Assembly: GCA_024691145.1 (NCBI GenBank) | Contig: JAILNW010000361.1 | Coordinates: 1-10,174, forward strand | Source of the DNA: Lachnospiraceae bacterium | GTDB taxonomy: Bacteria > Bacillota > Clostridia > Lachnospirales > Lachnospiraceae | Direction of reading: 5' to 3' | Length of the DNA: 10,174 nucleotides | Shown here: positions 1 to 6,875 of the stretch, in pieces | Layout: the number at the start of each line of letters is the position of its first letter | Numbering within the stretch: position 1 is the stretch's first letter | The notes under the pieces: model-generated | The model's input: only the letters and a program-made list of their open reading frames with translations | Database searches by the model: none | Told to the model about the DNA's origin: nothing | Made by a program: the position numbers and the translations under genes

Positions 1-2
1 AT

Positions 3-1016
3 ATGGAACATAAGAAATTAACCGAAAATAAGGAAGTATTTTTAAATGTGATTTCTGAACTTATGATTCATGATATTTATTTAAGAGAAAATATTAAAAC
101 AAGGCCTGTGTTTGCAAAGAATGAAAGTATATATAAGGATATTTTTAACTCATTTTTCAAAAATGAAGAAAAAGTAAGAAGTATATTGGTAAATTATGAA
201 GCATATAATACTAAGCAGATTGCCAGAATGTGCCATGCTGAATATTATGATTACGATATAAAACTGCTTTGCAATAAAGGAAGCATAGTAAGGAAAGATA
301 CTATATATGTTTATGACTATGAGAACAGGGATGCAATAAGTTATAATGCTCTATTTTTTGATGTTACGGATTCTGTTTTTGAAAGTTCAGAAAAGGAGAG
401 GGTTAGTGACATTTTAAGGCTGCTTGATAAACATTATGGTACAACATATAAATGTTATCTTAATCATGATAATGCCTGGCAGCTGCTTATTGCCACTATT
501 CTTAGCGCTCAGTGTACAGATGAGAGAGTTAACATAGTAACTAAGGATCTTTTTATAAAGTATCCTTCTTTGGAGGAATTTGCTAAAGCAGACGTTAAAG
601 AACTTGAAAAGGATATATATTCTACAGGTTTTTATAAGAATAAAGCAAAGAATATTATTGCCTGTTGTAATGACCTTGTAAATATGTATAACGGGGAGGT
701 ACCTTCAGATATTGACAAGCTTACGAAACTTGCTGGGGTTGGTAGAAAAACAGCCAATGTTATAAGGGGAAATATATACAATATACCAAGTATTGTTGTG
801 GATACTCATGTTAAACGTATATCTAATAAGCTTGGATTTACAAAAGAGGATGATCCTGTTAAGATAGAAAAGGAATTAATGGAGATTCTTCCAGAGGATC
901 ACTGGATATTATTTAATATCCAGATAATTACACATGGAAGAAAAATATGTACAGCAATAAAGCCAAAGTGCAAGGAATGTTTCCTTAATTGTTTGTGCAA
1001 AAGTGCAAAAATATAA
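3..1016 (+). CDS. nth: Endonuclease III (DNA glycosylase/AP lyase) with an N-terminal extension
   Basis: This protein removes oxidised pyrimidines from DNA and cleaves the resulting abasic site in base excision repair. The Nth domain spans about residues 130-335. It has the helix-hairpin-helix LAGVGRKTANVI with catalytic Lys249, catalytic Asp267 in VDTH (18 residues later, as for K120/D138 in E. coli), and a C-terminal 4Fe-4S ligand set C316-X6-C323-X2-C326-X5-C332. The usual length is about 210 residues. Here some 129 residues rich in Tyr, Asn and Lys precede the Nth domain, and I recognise no domain in them. The ATG at base 3 is the first in-frame start visible, but only two bases lie upstream, so the true start and ribosome binding site may be outside the window. 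No in-frame ATG lies at the domain boundary, so the extension is probably translated. The glycosylase call is secure; the role of the extension is unknown. Confidence 0.95.
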   Translation: MEHKKLTENKEVFLNVISELMIHDIYLRENIKTRPVFAKNESIYKDIFNSFFKNEEKVRSILVNYEAYNTKQIARMCHAEYYDYDIKLLCNKGSIVRKDTIYVYDYENRDAISYNALFFDVTDSVFESSEKERVSDILRLLDKHYGTTYKCYLNHDNAWQLLIATILSAQCTDERVNIVTKDLFIKYPSLEEFAKADVKELEKDIYSTGFYKNKAKNIIACCNDLVNMYNGEVPSDIDKLTKLAGVGRKTANVIRGNIYNIPSIVVDTHVKRISNKLGFTKEDDPVKIEKELMEILPEDHWILFNIQIITHGRKICTAIKPKCKECFLNCLCKSAKI

Positions 1017-1097
1017 AAAAATAATAAAAATGTAAATTTATACTTGAATGATTGTTAAAAATAGCATAAAATTACATTGAGGGCATTTAAATAATTG
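1017..1097. other. Convergent intergenic gap without a clear terminator
   Basis: This 81-base AT-rich gap separates the convergent ends of nth and the TPR-like gene. The only inverted repeat noticed is AATGTAA (1029-1035) with TTACATT (1072-1078), a weak 7-base-pair stem with a 36-base loop and no proper T-tract. I see no GC-rich terminator, promoter or small gene here. Confidence 0.5.
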
Positions 1098-1694
1098 TTA
1101 ATCCGAAAAAAGAGATTGAATCTGTTCCTTTGCAGGAGAGTGCAGATTGTGTGTTTTTTTGTAAAGTTGTTCAATCTTATCACTTGCTTGTTCCGACTTA
1201 TATATGGATAACAATTTTTGATATATTCCAATGGAATCAATATCAGAATTAACTGCATATTCGAGTATTTTTTTTGCGTATTCGTAATTGTTGTGGGATA
1301 TGTGATATTTGGCCCATGAGTTAAGGACGTTGCAAAGTTTTATATAGTTATTATCACATTTGGACAGATATTCAAAGTTATTACTTCCATACATGATTCT
1401 TATATCTGTGTTTGAAAGGTAAGTAAGGTTTATTATATCGGCATCCATAAGTGCTTTTAATTTATTCTGTATTGCAGCCAGTTCCTTATCAGGATTAGCT
1501 TCTATTGGAAGTGTATTTGAAAGGGATATATAAGGTAGTGATCCTATACTGACTTTTGTACTTTTTAGGGCGAGCTTTTCTCTGTCCCAGAATGCTTTAT
1601 TTTGTTTATCGCTTTCTTTTTGAGATTTATCAATCTCGTAAGACAGCCAGAGACAGAATGTTACGAGCATAGTAAGAAATATTGGTAATTTCAT
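1098..1694 (-). CDS. Membrane-anchored hypothetical protein with TPR-like helices
   Basis: I do not recognise this 198-residue protein as a named family. It begins MKLPIFLTMLVTFCLWLSYE, a hydrophobic segment (about residues 3-18) that could be an N-terminal membrane anchor or uncleaved signal, followed by a charged Lys/Glu/Asp stretch. The C-terminal half (about residues 110-185) is helical, with a pattern like tetratricopeptide repeats (a segment around NSWAKYHISHNNYEYAKKIL, then IYQKLLSIYKSEQASDKI). The start at 1694 is chosen because AAAGGA (1708-1703) lies 8 bases upstream. The frame stays open to 1760, but that longer form would overlap the divergent miniprotein gene and lacks a binding site. 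It is transcribed away from the miniprotein and vanW genes and ends 81 bases from the nth stop, convergent with it. A scaffold or envelope role is only a guess. Confidence 0.75.
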   Translation of the reverse strand: MKLPIFLTMLVTFCLWLSYEIDKSQKESDKQNKAFWDREKLALKSTKVSIGSLPYISLSNTLPIEANPDKELAAIQNKLKALMDADIINLTYLSNTDIRIMYGSNNFEYLSKCDNNYIKLCNVLNSWAKYHISHNNYEYAKKILEYAVNSDIDSIGIYQKLLSIYKSEQASDKIEQLYKKTHNLHSPAKEQIQSLFSD

Positions 1695-1727
1695 TATTAT
1701 CATCCTTTCATTATTAAAATTATTTAA

Positions 1728-1734
1728 AGAGGTG
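1728..1734 (+). promoter_or_regulatory. Strong Shine-Dalgarno site for the 35-codon gene
   Basis: AGAGGTG lies 6 bases before the ATG at 1741. Match and spacing are as good as those of the large genes here, and this is the main reason for calling the short frame a real gene. Confidence 0.7.
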
Positions 1735-1740
1735 AATATT

Positions 1741-1848
1741 ATGTTTAATATGTACAACAAAAAAAACAGAAGAGTAGCTACTATCGTGCTTGCTGTTATT
1801 CTTGCAGTGGCAATGCTGATACCTATGCTTAGTTATGTTATAAAATAA
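1741..1848 (+). CDS. 35-residue single-pass membrane miniprotein
   Basis: The frame runs ATG to TAA and encodes 35 residues. The first 11 are polar and basic (MFNMYNKKNRR), followed by one hydrophobic span of about 20 residues (VATIVLAVILAVAMLIPMLS) and a short YVIK tail. Positive residues before the span suggest the N terminus stays in the cytoplasm. A well-placed AGAGGTG six bases upstream supports translation. It starts 46 bases from the divergent start of the TPR-like membrane protein and ends 80 bases before vanW on the same strand with no terminator between, so it could share a transcript with vanW. The layout recalls Firmicutes membrane miniproteins such as Prli42, but that is resemblance in architecture only and no homology is claimed. 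Function unknown. Confidence 0.7.
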   Translation: MFNMYNKKNRRVATIVLAVILAVAMLIPMLSYVIK

Positions 1849-1883
1849 ATTAAAACTAGTTATTATGATTATTAATATACATA

Positions 1884-1897
1884 ATTTTCTAGAAAAT
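1884..1897. repeat. 14-base perfect palindrome upstream of the VanW gene
   Basis: ATTTTCTAGAAAAT reads identically on both strands and lies 31 bases before the VanW-protein start, in the 80-base gap after the miniprotein gene. It might be an operator. Because the gap is very AT-rich and no convincing -35/-10 pair was found around it, a regulatory role is speculative. Confidence 0.25.
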
Positions 1898-1928
1898 GTC
1901 AAATATTGTATAGGAAGGGCAAGATTAT

Positions 1929-3473
1929 ATGTTTAAGAAAAAGAAAAGCGTGGTTGTATTGACAGCTACATTTGCCATGATTATATCTATGGCAAGTGTT
2001 GCAATGGCTGATAGCAAGATTTGTAACGGAGTATATGTAGATGGAATTGACATCGGTGGAAAGACAGCTGCTGAAGCAGAGCAGGCAATTAACGACTACG
2101 TTGATGGTTTAAAGAGTAAAAAAGTTTGTATTGAAGCTAATGATAAAACTATAGAGACAACTGTAGGAGCTTTAGGATATACTGCCAAAGAGAATGATTA
2201 TATATCTGAAGCTATGAATATAGGTACAGTAGGTACTGTTATTCAGAGATATAAGGATCTTAAGGATGTTGAGAATGGCAAGAAAGAGTATAATCTTGAA
2301 TTTACTTATGATAAAGAGAAAGTTAAGGAATTTGTTGATAACAACATAGAAGAGTGTAATATAAAAGCAAAGGAACCTTCTATGAAACCAAAGTCTTCTA
2401 TAAACATGAGCAGTGGAGATATTGCTAGTCAGTTTAATTACTCTGCGGGTGTAACTGGTAAAGTTGTTGATAGTGACGATGCAATAAGTCTTGTTGTAGA
2501 AGCCATGAATTCATTTTCAGGTGAAGATATTTCAGTTGAGCCTAAAGTAACTGTTGATGAGCCTAAGTATCAGGTTGAACAGTTAAAGAAGATGGATGCA
2601 AGAATAGGAACATTTACTACTACTTTTAGTACAAGCCAGACAGACAGATGCAAGAATATTGCTAATGCTGCATCTAAAGTAAATGGAACTGTTGTTTATC
2701 CAGGAGAGACATTTTCTATATTAAAGAAGATTACTCCTGTTACAACAGCTAATGGTTATTATGAAGCTGGTTCATATCTTAATGGTAAGGTAGTTGAATC
2801 TGTAGGTGGTGGTATTTGCCAGGTGTCTACAACTTTATATAATGCAGTGCTTAAGTCAGAGTTGCAGATAGTTAAGCGTAATAATCATTCCATGGTTGTT
2901 TCTTATGTAGATATTGCATTTGATGCCATGATTTCATCATCATCAGGTTCAGATTTTAAGTTTAAGAATAATACTGATTGTCCTATTTATATTGAAGGAT
3001 ATGCAGGTGGTGGAAGTATTACATTTAATATTTATGGTAAGGAAACAAGAGCATCTAATAGAAAGATAAGATTTGAGAATGAGATTATAGAGACTATACA
3101 GCCAGGTGAAGATGTTGTTACTATTGATGGAACAAAGAGTGTTGATTACAAGAAGGTAACACAGTCAGCTCACACTGGATATAAGTCAAAATTATATAAA
3201 ATTGTTTCTGTTGATGGTGTTGATACTGAGAAGATTGAAATCAACTCAAGTAATTACAAAGCTGTTCCTAAGTATGTTACAGTAGGAAGTATTGAGACTA
3301 CTGTTCCACCAGAGGCAACAGCAGATCCTAATGCACCAGTTAATCCAGATGATATAGTAGTTGAACCAGTTGCACAGGCACCAGCTGCTGAGAATGAAGT
3401 TCCACTAACAGCTCCTGAAACACCTGCTGTTAACAACGAAGCAGCAGTACAGGCGCAGCCTGTTACTCCATAA
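1929..3473 (+). CDS. Secreted VanW-family cell-wall protein with PG-binding and G5-like regions
   Basis: This 514-residue protein is probably exported and acts at the peptidoglycan, although VanW domains have no proven biochemical function. Residues 1-28 form a signal peptide (KKKK, hydrophobic core, AMA cleavage site). About residues 33-200 match the paired putative peptidoglycan-binding domain (NGVYVDGIDIGGKTAAEAEQ, then the FNYSAGVTGKVVDSDDA half). The VanW domain covers about 228-370, with YPGETFSI and the signature VGGGICQVSTTLYNA near 292-306. About 378-450 looks like a G5 domain, followed by a Pro/Ala/Glu-rich tail to the end. There is no LPXTG anchor or second membrane span. AGGAAGG at 1912-1918, 10 bases upstream, supports the start. 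It is not part of a vancomycin resistance cluster: no vanR/S/H/A/X genes are near. A hairpin follows the stop codon. Confidence 0.92.
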   Translation: MFKKKKSVVVLTATFAMIISMASVAMADSKICNGVYVDGIDIGGKTAAEAEQAINDYVDGLKSKKVCIEANDKTIETTVGALGYTAKENDYISEAMNIGTVGTVIQRYKDLKDVENGKKEYNLEFTYDKEKVKEFVDNNIEECNIKAKEPSMKPKSSINMSSGDIASQFNYSAGVTGKVVDSDDAISLVVEAMNSFSGEDISVEPKVTVDEPKYQVEQLKKMDARIGTFTTTFSTSQTDRCKNIANAASKVNGTVVYPGETFSILKKITPVTTANGYYEAGSYLNGKVVESVGGGICQVSTTLYNAVLKSELQIVKRNNHSMVVSYVDIAFDAMISSSSGSDFKFKNNTDCPIYIEGYAGGGSITFNIYGKETRASNRKIRFENEIIETIQPGEDVVTIDGTKSVDYKKVTQSAHTGYKSKLYKIVSVDGVDTEKIEINSSNYKAVPKYVTVGSIETTVPPEATADPNAPVNPDDIVVEPVAQAPAAENEVPLTAPETPAVNNEAAVQAQPVTP

Positions 3474-3506
3474 AACAAAGTATTGGAATATTAAATGTAT
3501 GATATA

Positions 3507-3547
3507 CTCTCAGACATATGATGTAATCAGTATCATTTGTCTGAGAG
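3507..3547 (+). terminator. Hairpin, probable terminator after the VanW gene
   Basis: Left arm 3507-3522 pairs with 3532-3547 over 16 positions with one mismatch; the outer 10 pairs (CTCTCAGACA/TGTCTGAGAG) are perfect. The loop is 9 bases and is followed by TTGTTTG, a mediocre T-tract. It lies 34 bases after the VanW stop and 50 bases before the next start, so termination there is the likeliest role. Confidence 0.65.
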
Positions 3548-3597
3548 TTGTTTGTGATATTAGACCTTAGATTATTATTTAGAAAGTGTGGTTTTTT

Positions 3598-4581
3598 ATG
3601 AAAATTGGAAAGATACCTGAAAATATACTTGAACGTTCAGTTTTTAAGATAATTAAACATAGAAGGGATGAGGTTATTGTAAGACCAGGTGTTGGTCTGG
3701 ACTGTACACATATGGCAGTGGAAGATGGTTATGCCATTGTCCTTTCTACAGATCCTATTACTGGTTCAGATGATATGATTGGAACATTAGCCGTTAATGT
3801 AACTGCCAATGATATTGCCTCAAGTGGGGCAGAACCTATAGGTATTATGGTTTCAGCATTACTTCCTAAGTATACTAAGGAAAGAGTACTTAAGGAGATT
3901 ATGAATGAGATTGAGGGTGCCTGCAGTGAACTTAATATTGAAGTAATGGGTGGTCACACTGAAGTTACTGAGGCTGTTGCAAAGCCACTTCTTACTATTA
4001 CAGGTGTTGGAAAGATTAAAAAAGACAGAATATTTGATCCTAAAAAGATTGAAGCAGGTATGGATGTTGTTATGACTAAGTGGGCAGGGGTTGAAGGAAC
4101 TGCCATTATTGCTGCAAAGAAGAAGGAAGATTTATTATCAAGATATACAGAGGAATTTGTTGATGGAGCTATTAATCTGATGGATAATATCTCCATTGTT
4201 AAGGATGCGAAGATTGCATTTGATAATGGTGCACTTCTTATGCATGATGTTACAGAAGGCGGAGTTTATGGTGCCTTATGGGAAGTAGCCAGTGCTGCCG
4301 GAAAAGGCATAGAGGTAGATCTTAAAAAGATTCCTATTAAGCAGGAAACTGTTGAAGTATGTGAATTCTTTGACCTGAATCCATATATGCTTATATCAAG
4401 CGGTTCACTTATGATTGTTGCAAATCATGGTAATCTTATTGTGGATGAACTTGAAAAGGCAGGCATTCATGCATGTGTAATAGGAAGAATTACAGATGGT
4501 AATGAACGTATTGTAAAGAATGAAACGGAAATAAGATATCTTGAGCCTGCATCTACAGATGAATTATATAAAGTTAAGTAG
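3598..4581 (+). CDS. AIR synthase-related protein (PurM/HypE superfamily), not true HypE
   Basis: This 327-residue protein has the two-domain fold of the PurM/SelD/HypE/ThiL ATP-using family. The N-terminal half has GVGLDC (31-36), STDPITG, the TLAVNVTANDIASSGAEP segment and GGHTEVT. The C-terminal half has MHDVTEGGVYGALWEVASAA. Genuine HypE ends in PRIC, whose cysteine carries the carbamoyl/cyano group; this protein ends in LYKVK, and no hypA-F or hydrogenase genes are nearby, so a hydrogenase role is unlikely. Its substrate is unknown. The ATG at 3598 gives the expected MKIGKIPE start; an in-frame GTG at 3586 would add only MWFF and looks spurious. The ribosome binding site is weak (AAAGTGTGG). 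It lies between a terminator-like hairpin and the lrp promoter, so it is probably a single-gene unit, possibly with read-through into lrp. Confidence 0.87.
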   Translation: MKIGKIPENILERSVFKIIKHRRDEVIVRPGVGLDCTHMAVEDGYAIVLSTDPITGSDDMIGTLAVNVTANDIASSGAEPIGIMVSALLPKYTKERVLKEIMNEIEGACSELNIEVMGGHTEVTEAVAKPLLTITGVGKIKKDRIFDPKKIEAGMDVVMTKWAGVEGTAIIAAKKKEDLLSRYTEEFVDGAINLMDNISIVKDAKIAFDNGALLMHDVTEGGVYGALWEVASAAGKGIEVDLKKIPIKQETVEVCEFFDLNPYMLISSGSLMIVANHGNLIVDELEKAGIHACVIGRITDGNERIVKNETEIRYLEPASTDELYKVK

Positions 4582-4596
4582 TATATAAGGAAAAAC

Positions 4597-4625
4597 TTGT
4601 AAATATACCGTTTTTGTGGTATAAA
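4597..4625 (+). promoter_or_regulatory. Sigma-A-type promoter of the lrp-aminotransferase-trmL unit
   Basis: The -35 is TTGTAA (4597-4602), the spacer 17 bases, and the -10 TATAAA (4620-4625), preceded by TGG, an extended -10 motif. Transcription would start near 4632, giving a leader of about 47 bases before the lrp ATG. Element quality and spacing make this one of the two best promoters in the window. Confidence 0.65.
4604..4623. promoter_or_regulatory. Inverted repeat overlapping the lrp promoter, candidate operator
   Basis: TATACC (4604-4609) and GGTATA (4618-4623) form a perfect 6-base inverted repeat separated by 8 bases. It lies across the spacer and the first part of the -10. A dimeric regulator bound here would block RNA polymerase, and the downstream gene encodes an Lrp/AsnC protein, a class that often controls its own promoter. 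Alternatively it is a weak hairpin ending the upstream AIR-synthase transcript. Confidence 0.45.
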
Positions 4626-4678
4626 TAAATAATAAGCATATATTTACTATGTGACTATTTTTTTGAGGAGGTTTTTTC

Positions 4679-5161
4679 ATGAGAAAAGAGATATTGAAAC
4701 TTATAGAGAATAATAGTAAATTATCAGTCGAAGATATAGCCATTATGATTGGCGCCACTAAAGAGGCTGTGGAAGCGGAGATAGCGGCCATGGAAGCGGA
4801 TAAGGTTATTTGCGGATATACAACTTTGATTAACTGGGATAAGGTTGATAATGATATAGTTATGGCTCTTATTGAAGTTAAGGTAACTCCTCAGAGAGGC
4901 GACGGTTTTGATGAGATTGCAAAGAAGATTCATAGATTTGATGAGGTAGATACAGTGTATCTTATGTCTGGGGGATATGACCTTACTGTTATAGTTAATG
5001 GTCATTCCATGAAGGAAGTTGCAGGATTTGTATCAAGAAAGCTTGCAACTATGGACTATGTTGAAAGCACTTCTACTCATTTTTTACTTAAAAAATATAA
5101 AGAACATGGTATTTCTCTAGAGGAAGTACATGAAGATGAAAGGATGTTGATTACCCCATGA
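4679..5161 (+). CDS. Lrp/AsnC-family transcriptional regulator
   Basis: This 160-residue protein is of typical length for a feast/famine regulator, which binds DNA as dimers or larger oligomers and responds to amino acids. The N-terminal winged helix-turn-helix covers about residues 1-50 (LSVEDIAIMIGATKEAVEAE, then KVICGYTTLINWDKV). The C-terminal effector-binding RAM domain covers about 60-140, with the SGGYDLTVIVNG core. A near-perfect GAGGAGG (4665-4671), 7 bases upstream, fixes the start. Its last codons overlap the start of the aminotransferase gene in ATGA (5158-5161), so the two are translationally coupled and the aminotransferase is its most likely target. A good promoter with an embedded inverted repeat upstream suggests autoregulation. 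The effector amino acid cannot be read from the sequence. Confidence 0.92.
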   Translation: MRKEILKLIENNSKLSVEDIAIMIGATKEAVEAEIAAMEADKVICGYTTLINWDKVDNDIVMALIEVKVTPQRGDGFDEIAKKIHRFDEVDTVYLMSGGYDLTVIVNGHSMKEVAGFVSRKLATMDYVESTSTHFLLKKYKEHGISLEEVHEDERMLITP

Positions 5162-6330
5162 GAAATCCATTATCAGAAAAAGTTATTGACATTAAGCCTT
5201 CAGGCATAAGAAAGTTTTTTGACTTAGTAAGTGAGATGAAGGATGTTATTTCACTTGGTGTTGGAGAACCTGATTTTGATACTCCATGGCATATAAGAGA
5301 AGAAGGTATGTATTCTCTTGAAAAGGGAAGAACTTTTTATACTTCTAACTCAGGTTTAAAGGAGTTAAGGGAAGAAGTTTGCAAGTACCTTAAGAGAAGA
5401 TTTGAACTTGATTATGATTATAAAACTGAGTCTATGATTACTATAGGCGGAAGTGAAGCTATAGATCTTGCTTTAAGAGCTATGTTAAATCCTGGTGATG
5501 AGGTTATTATTCCTATGCCTTGTTATGTGTCTTATGAACCTTGTGTTACTTTGGCAGATGGTGTTCCAGTGATTGTTAATCTTAAGGAAGAGAATGAATT
5601 CAAACTTACAAAGAAAGAACTTCTTAATGCCATTACTGATAAGACTAAGATTCTTATTATGCCATTCCCTAATAATCCAACAGGCGGTATTATGAAAAGG
5701 GAAGAATTAAAAGAGTTAGTTGATGTTATTATTGAAAAAGATATATTTGTTATTTCAGATGAGATTTATGCAGAGTTAACTTATGGTGATGACCATGTGT
5801 CAATTGCATCATTCCCTGGCATGAAGGAGAGAACAGTTTTAATTAATGGTTTTTCGAAGGCTTATGCCATGACAGGCTGGAGACTTGGTTATGCATGTGC
5901 TCCTGAGATTATTATGAAGCAGATGATTAAGATTCACCAGTTTGCTATTATGTGTGCTCCGACAACAAGCCAGTATGCAGCAGTTGAGGCACTTAGAAAG
6001 GGCGACAAGGACGTTGAGAGAATGCGTGTTGCTTATGACCAGAGAAGACGTTTCCTTATGGAGAGATTTAAGCAGATGGGAATTGAGTGTTTCGAACCAT
6101 TTGGAGCATTTTATGTTTTTCCTAACATTAAGAAGTTTGGAATGACTTCTGATGAATTTGCTACAAAGCTTCTTGAAAATCAGAGAGTTGCTGTTGTTCC
6201 TGGTACAGCTTTTGGTGAGTGCGGAGAAGGATTTATCCGTATATCTTATGCTTATTCTATTGAAAATCTTAGAAAAGCACTTGACAGGGTTCAGGCTTTT
6301 ATTGATGATTTAGAGAAGCAGAGGGTTTAA
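5158..6330 (+). CDS. Class I/II PLP-dependent aminotransferase
   Basis: This 390-residue fold-type I aminotransferase transfers amino groups between an amino acid and a 2-oxo acid using pyridoxal phosphate. Visible landmarks are the GVGEPDFDTP substrate-side motif, the GGSEAIDLALRA cofactor-binding segment, Asn173 in PNNPTG, Asp201 and Tyr204 in ISDEIYAE, Schiff-base Lys234 in FSKAYAMTGWRLGYA, and carboxylate-binding Arg361 in FIRISYAYS. It resembles the aspartate/alanine/N-acetyl-diaminopimelate aminotransferase group (AspC, AlaT, PatA), but the substrate cannot be assigned from motifs. The start overlaps the lrp stop (ATGA). AAAGGA sits 13 bases upstream, rather far, so translational coupling probably matters. 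trmL follows after 3 bases. Confidence 0.93.
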   Translation: MRNPLSEKVIDIKPSGIRKFFDLVSEMKDVISLGVGEPDFDTPWHIREEGMYSLEKGRTFYTSNSGLKELREEVCKYLKRRFELDYDYKTESMITIGGSEAIDLALRAMLNPGDEVIIPMPCYVSYEPCVTLADGVPVIVNLKEENEFKLTKKELLNAITDKTKILIMPFPNNPTGGIMKREELKELVDVIIEKDIFVISDEIYAELTYGDDHVSIASFPGMKERTVLINGFSKAYAMTGWRLGYACAPEIIMKQMIKIHQFAIMCAPTTSQYAAVEALRKGDKDVERMRVAYDQRRRFLMERFKQMGIECFEPFGAFYVFPNIKKFGMTSDEFATKLLENQRVAVVPGTAFGECGEGFIRISYAYSIENLRKALDRVQAFIDDLEKQRV

Positions 6331-6333
6331 GAT

Positions 6334-6831
6334 ATGATTAATATAGTTTTACATGAACCAGAGATTCCTGCAAATACAGGTAATATTGGAAGAACATGTG
6401 TTGCAGCAGGTGCAAGGCTTCATCTTATAGAACCTTTAGGTTTCAGACTGGGTGAGAAGGAAATTAAGCGTGCAGGACTTGATTACTGGGATAAGTTAGA
6501 AGTTTATACATATGTTAATTATGAGGATTTCTTAAAGAAGAATCCAGGAGCCAAGATTTATATGGCTACAACGAAGGCTCTTCACACATATGCTGATGTT
6601 ACATATGAGGATGAATGTTATATTATGTTCGGCAAAGAAAGTGCCGGTATACCAGAGGAGATTCTTCTTGACAACAAGGATACTTGCGTAAGGATACCTA
6701 TGATAGGTGATATAAGATCACTTAACCTTTCTAATTCAGTTGCCATAGTGCTTTATGAGGCACTTAGACAGCATGAGTTTAAGGATATGAGATTAACTGG
6801 ACAGTTACACAGACATAACTGGGATGAATAG
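6334..6831 (+). CDS. trmL: tRNA (cytidine/uridine-34-2'-O)-methyltransferase, SPOUT family
   Basis: This 165-residue protein matches the minimal single-domain SPOUT methyltransferase TrmL (formerly YibK/CspR), which uses S-adenosylmethionine to 2'-O-methylate the wobble nucleotide of tRNA-Leu isoacceptors. The motifs are complete: motif 1 from the N terminus (LHEPEIPANTGNIGRTC), motif 2 MFGKESAGIPEEI, and motif 3 IPMIGDIRSLNLSNSVAIVL, which form the trefoil knot and cofactor pocket. GAGGG (6321-6325), within the last codons of the aminotransferase, is 8 bases from the ATG, and only 3 bases separate the genes, so it is the third gene of the lrp unit. A strong terminator follows. Length and motif content leave little doubt about the family. 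Confidence 0.95.
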   Translation: MINIVLHEPEIPANTGNIGRTCVAAGARLHLIEPLGFRLGEKEIKRAGLDYWDKLEVYTYVNYEDFLKKNPGAKIYMATTKALHTYADVTYEDECYIMFGKESAGIPEEILLDNKDTCVRIPMIGDIRSLNLSNSVAIVLYEALRQHEFKDMRLTGQLHRHNWDE

Positions 6832-6843
6832 TTAGATATTAAG

Positions 6844-6868
6844 AGGAGGCTAAATTATTTAGCCTCCT
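6844..6868 (+). terminator. Intrinsic terminator after trmL
   Basis: A perfect 11-base-pair stem (AGGAGGCTAAA/TTTAGCCTCCT) with a TTA loop is followed by TGTTTTTC. It lies 12 bases after the trmL stop and ends 7 bases from the stop codon of the convergent histidine kinase. The T-tract on the reverse strand is poor, so it acts mainly for the plus strand but may also stop the kinase transcript. Confidence 0.9.
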
Positions 6869-6875
6869 TGTTTTT

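Noticed and set aside
393..413. Internal translation start of Nth at ATT 411 after AAGGAG
   Set aside because: ATT is a very rare start codon, the spacing is 12 bases, and the purine run is explained by the Glu-Lys-Glu-Arg codons.
1029..1078. Inverted repeat AATGTAA...TTACATT as a terminator between nth and the TPR-like gene
   Set aside because: Only 7 AT-rich pairs with a 36-base loop and no T-tract; expected by chance in such AT-rich DNA.
1695..1760. 22-codon N-terminal extension of the TPR-like protein
   Set aside because: No ribosome binding site, overlap with the start of the divergent miniprotein gene, and a good AAAGGA before the ATG at 1694.
1929..3473. VanW protein as evidence of a glycopeptide resistance cluster
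   Set aside because: VanW domains are common in ordinary clostridial wall proteins, and no van ligase, dehydrogenase, dipeptidase or VanRS-specific gene is present. The two-component pair 5 kb away is a generic OmpR type.
3254..3478. Open 74-codon frame antisense to the end of the VanW gene
   Set aside because: It mirrors the Pro/Ala/Thr-rich tail coded on the plus strand, has no ribosome binding site and gives a low-complexity Ala/Gly/Ser/Thr product.
5942..6145. 67-codon frame inside the aminotransferase gene
   Set aside because: Out-of-frame shadow of a clearly conserved gene, with no binding site or recognisable product.
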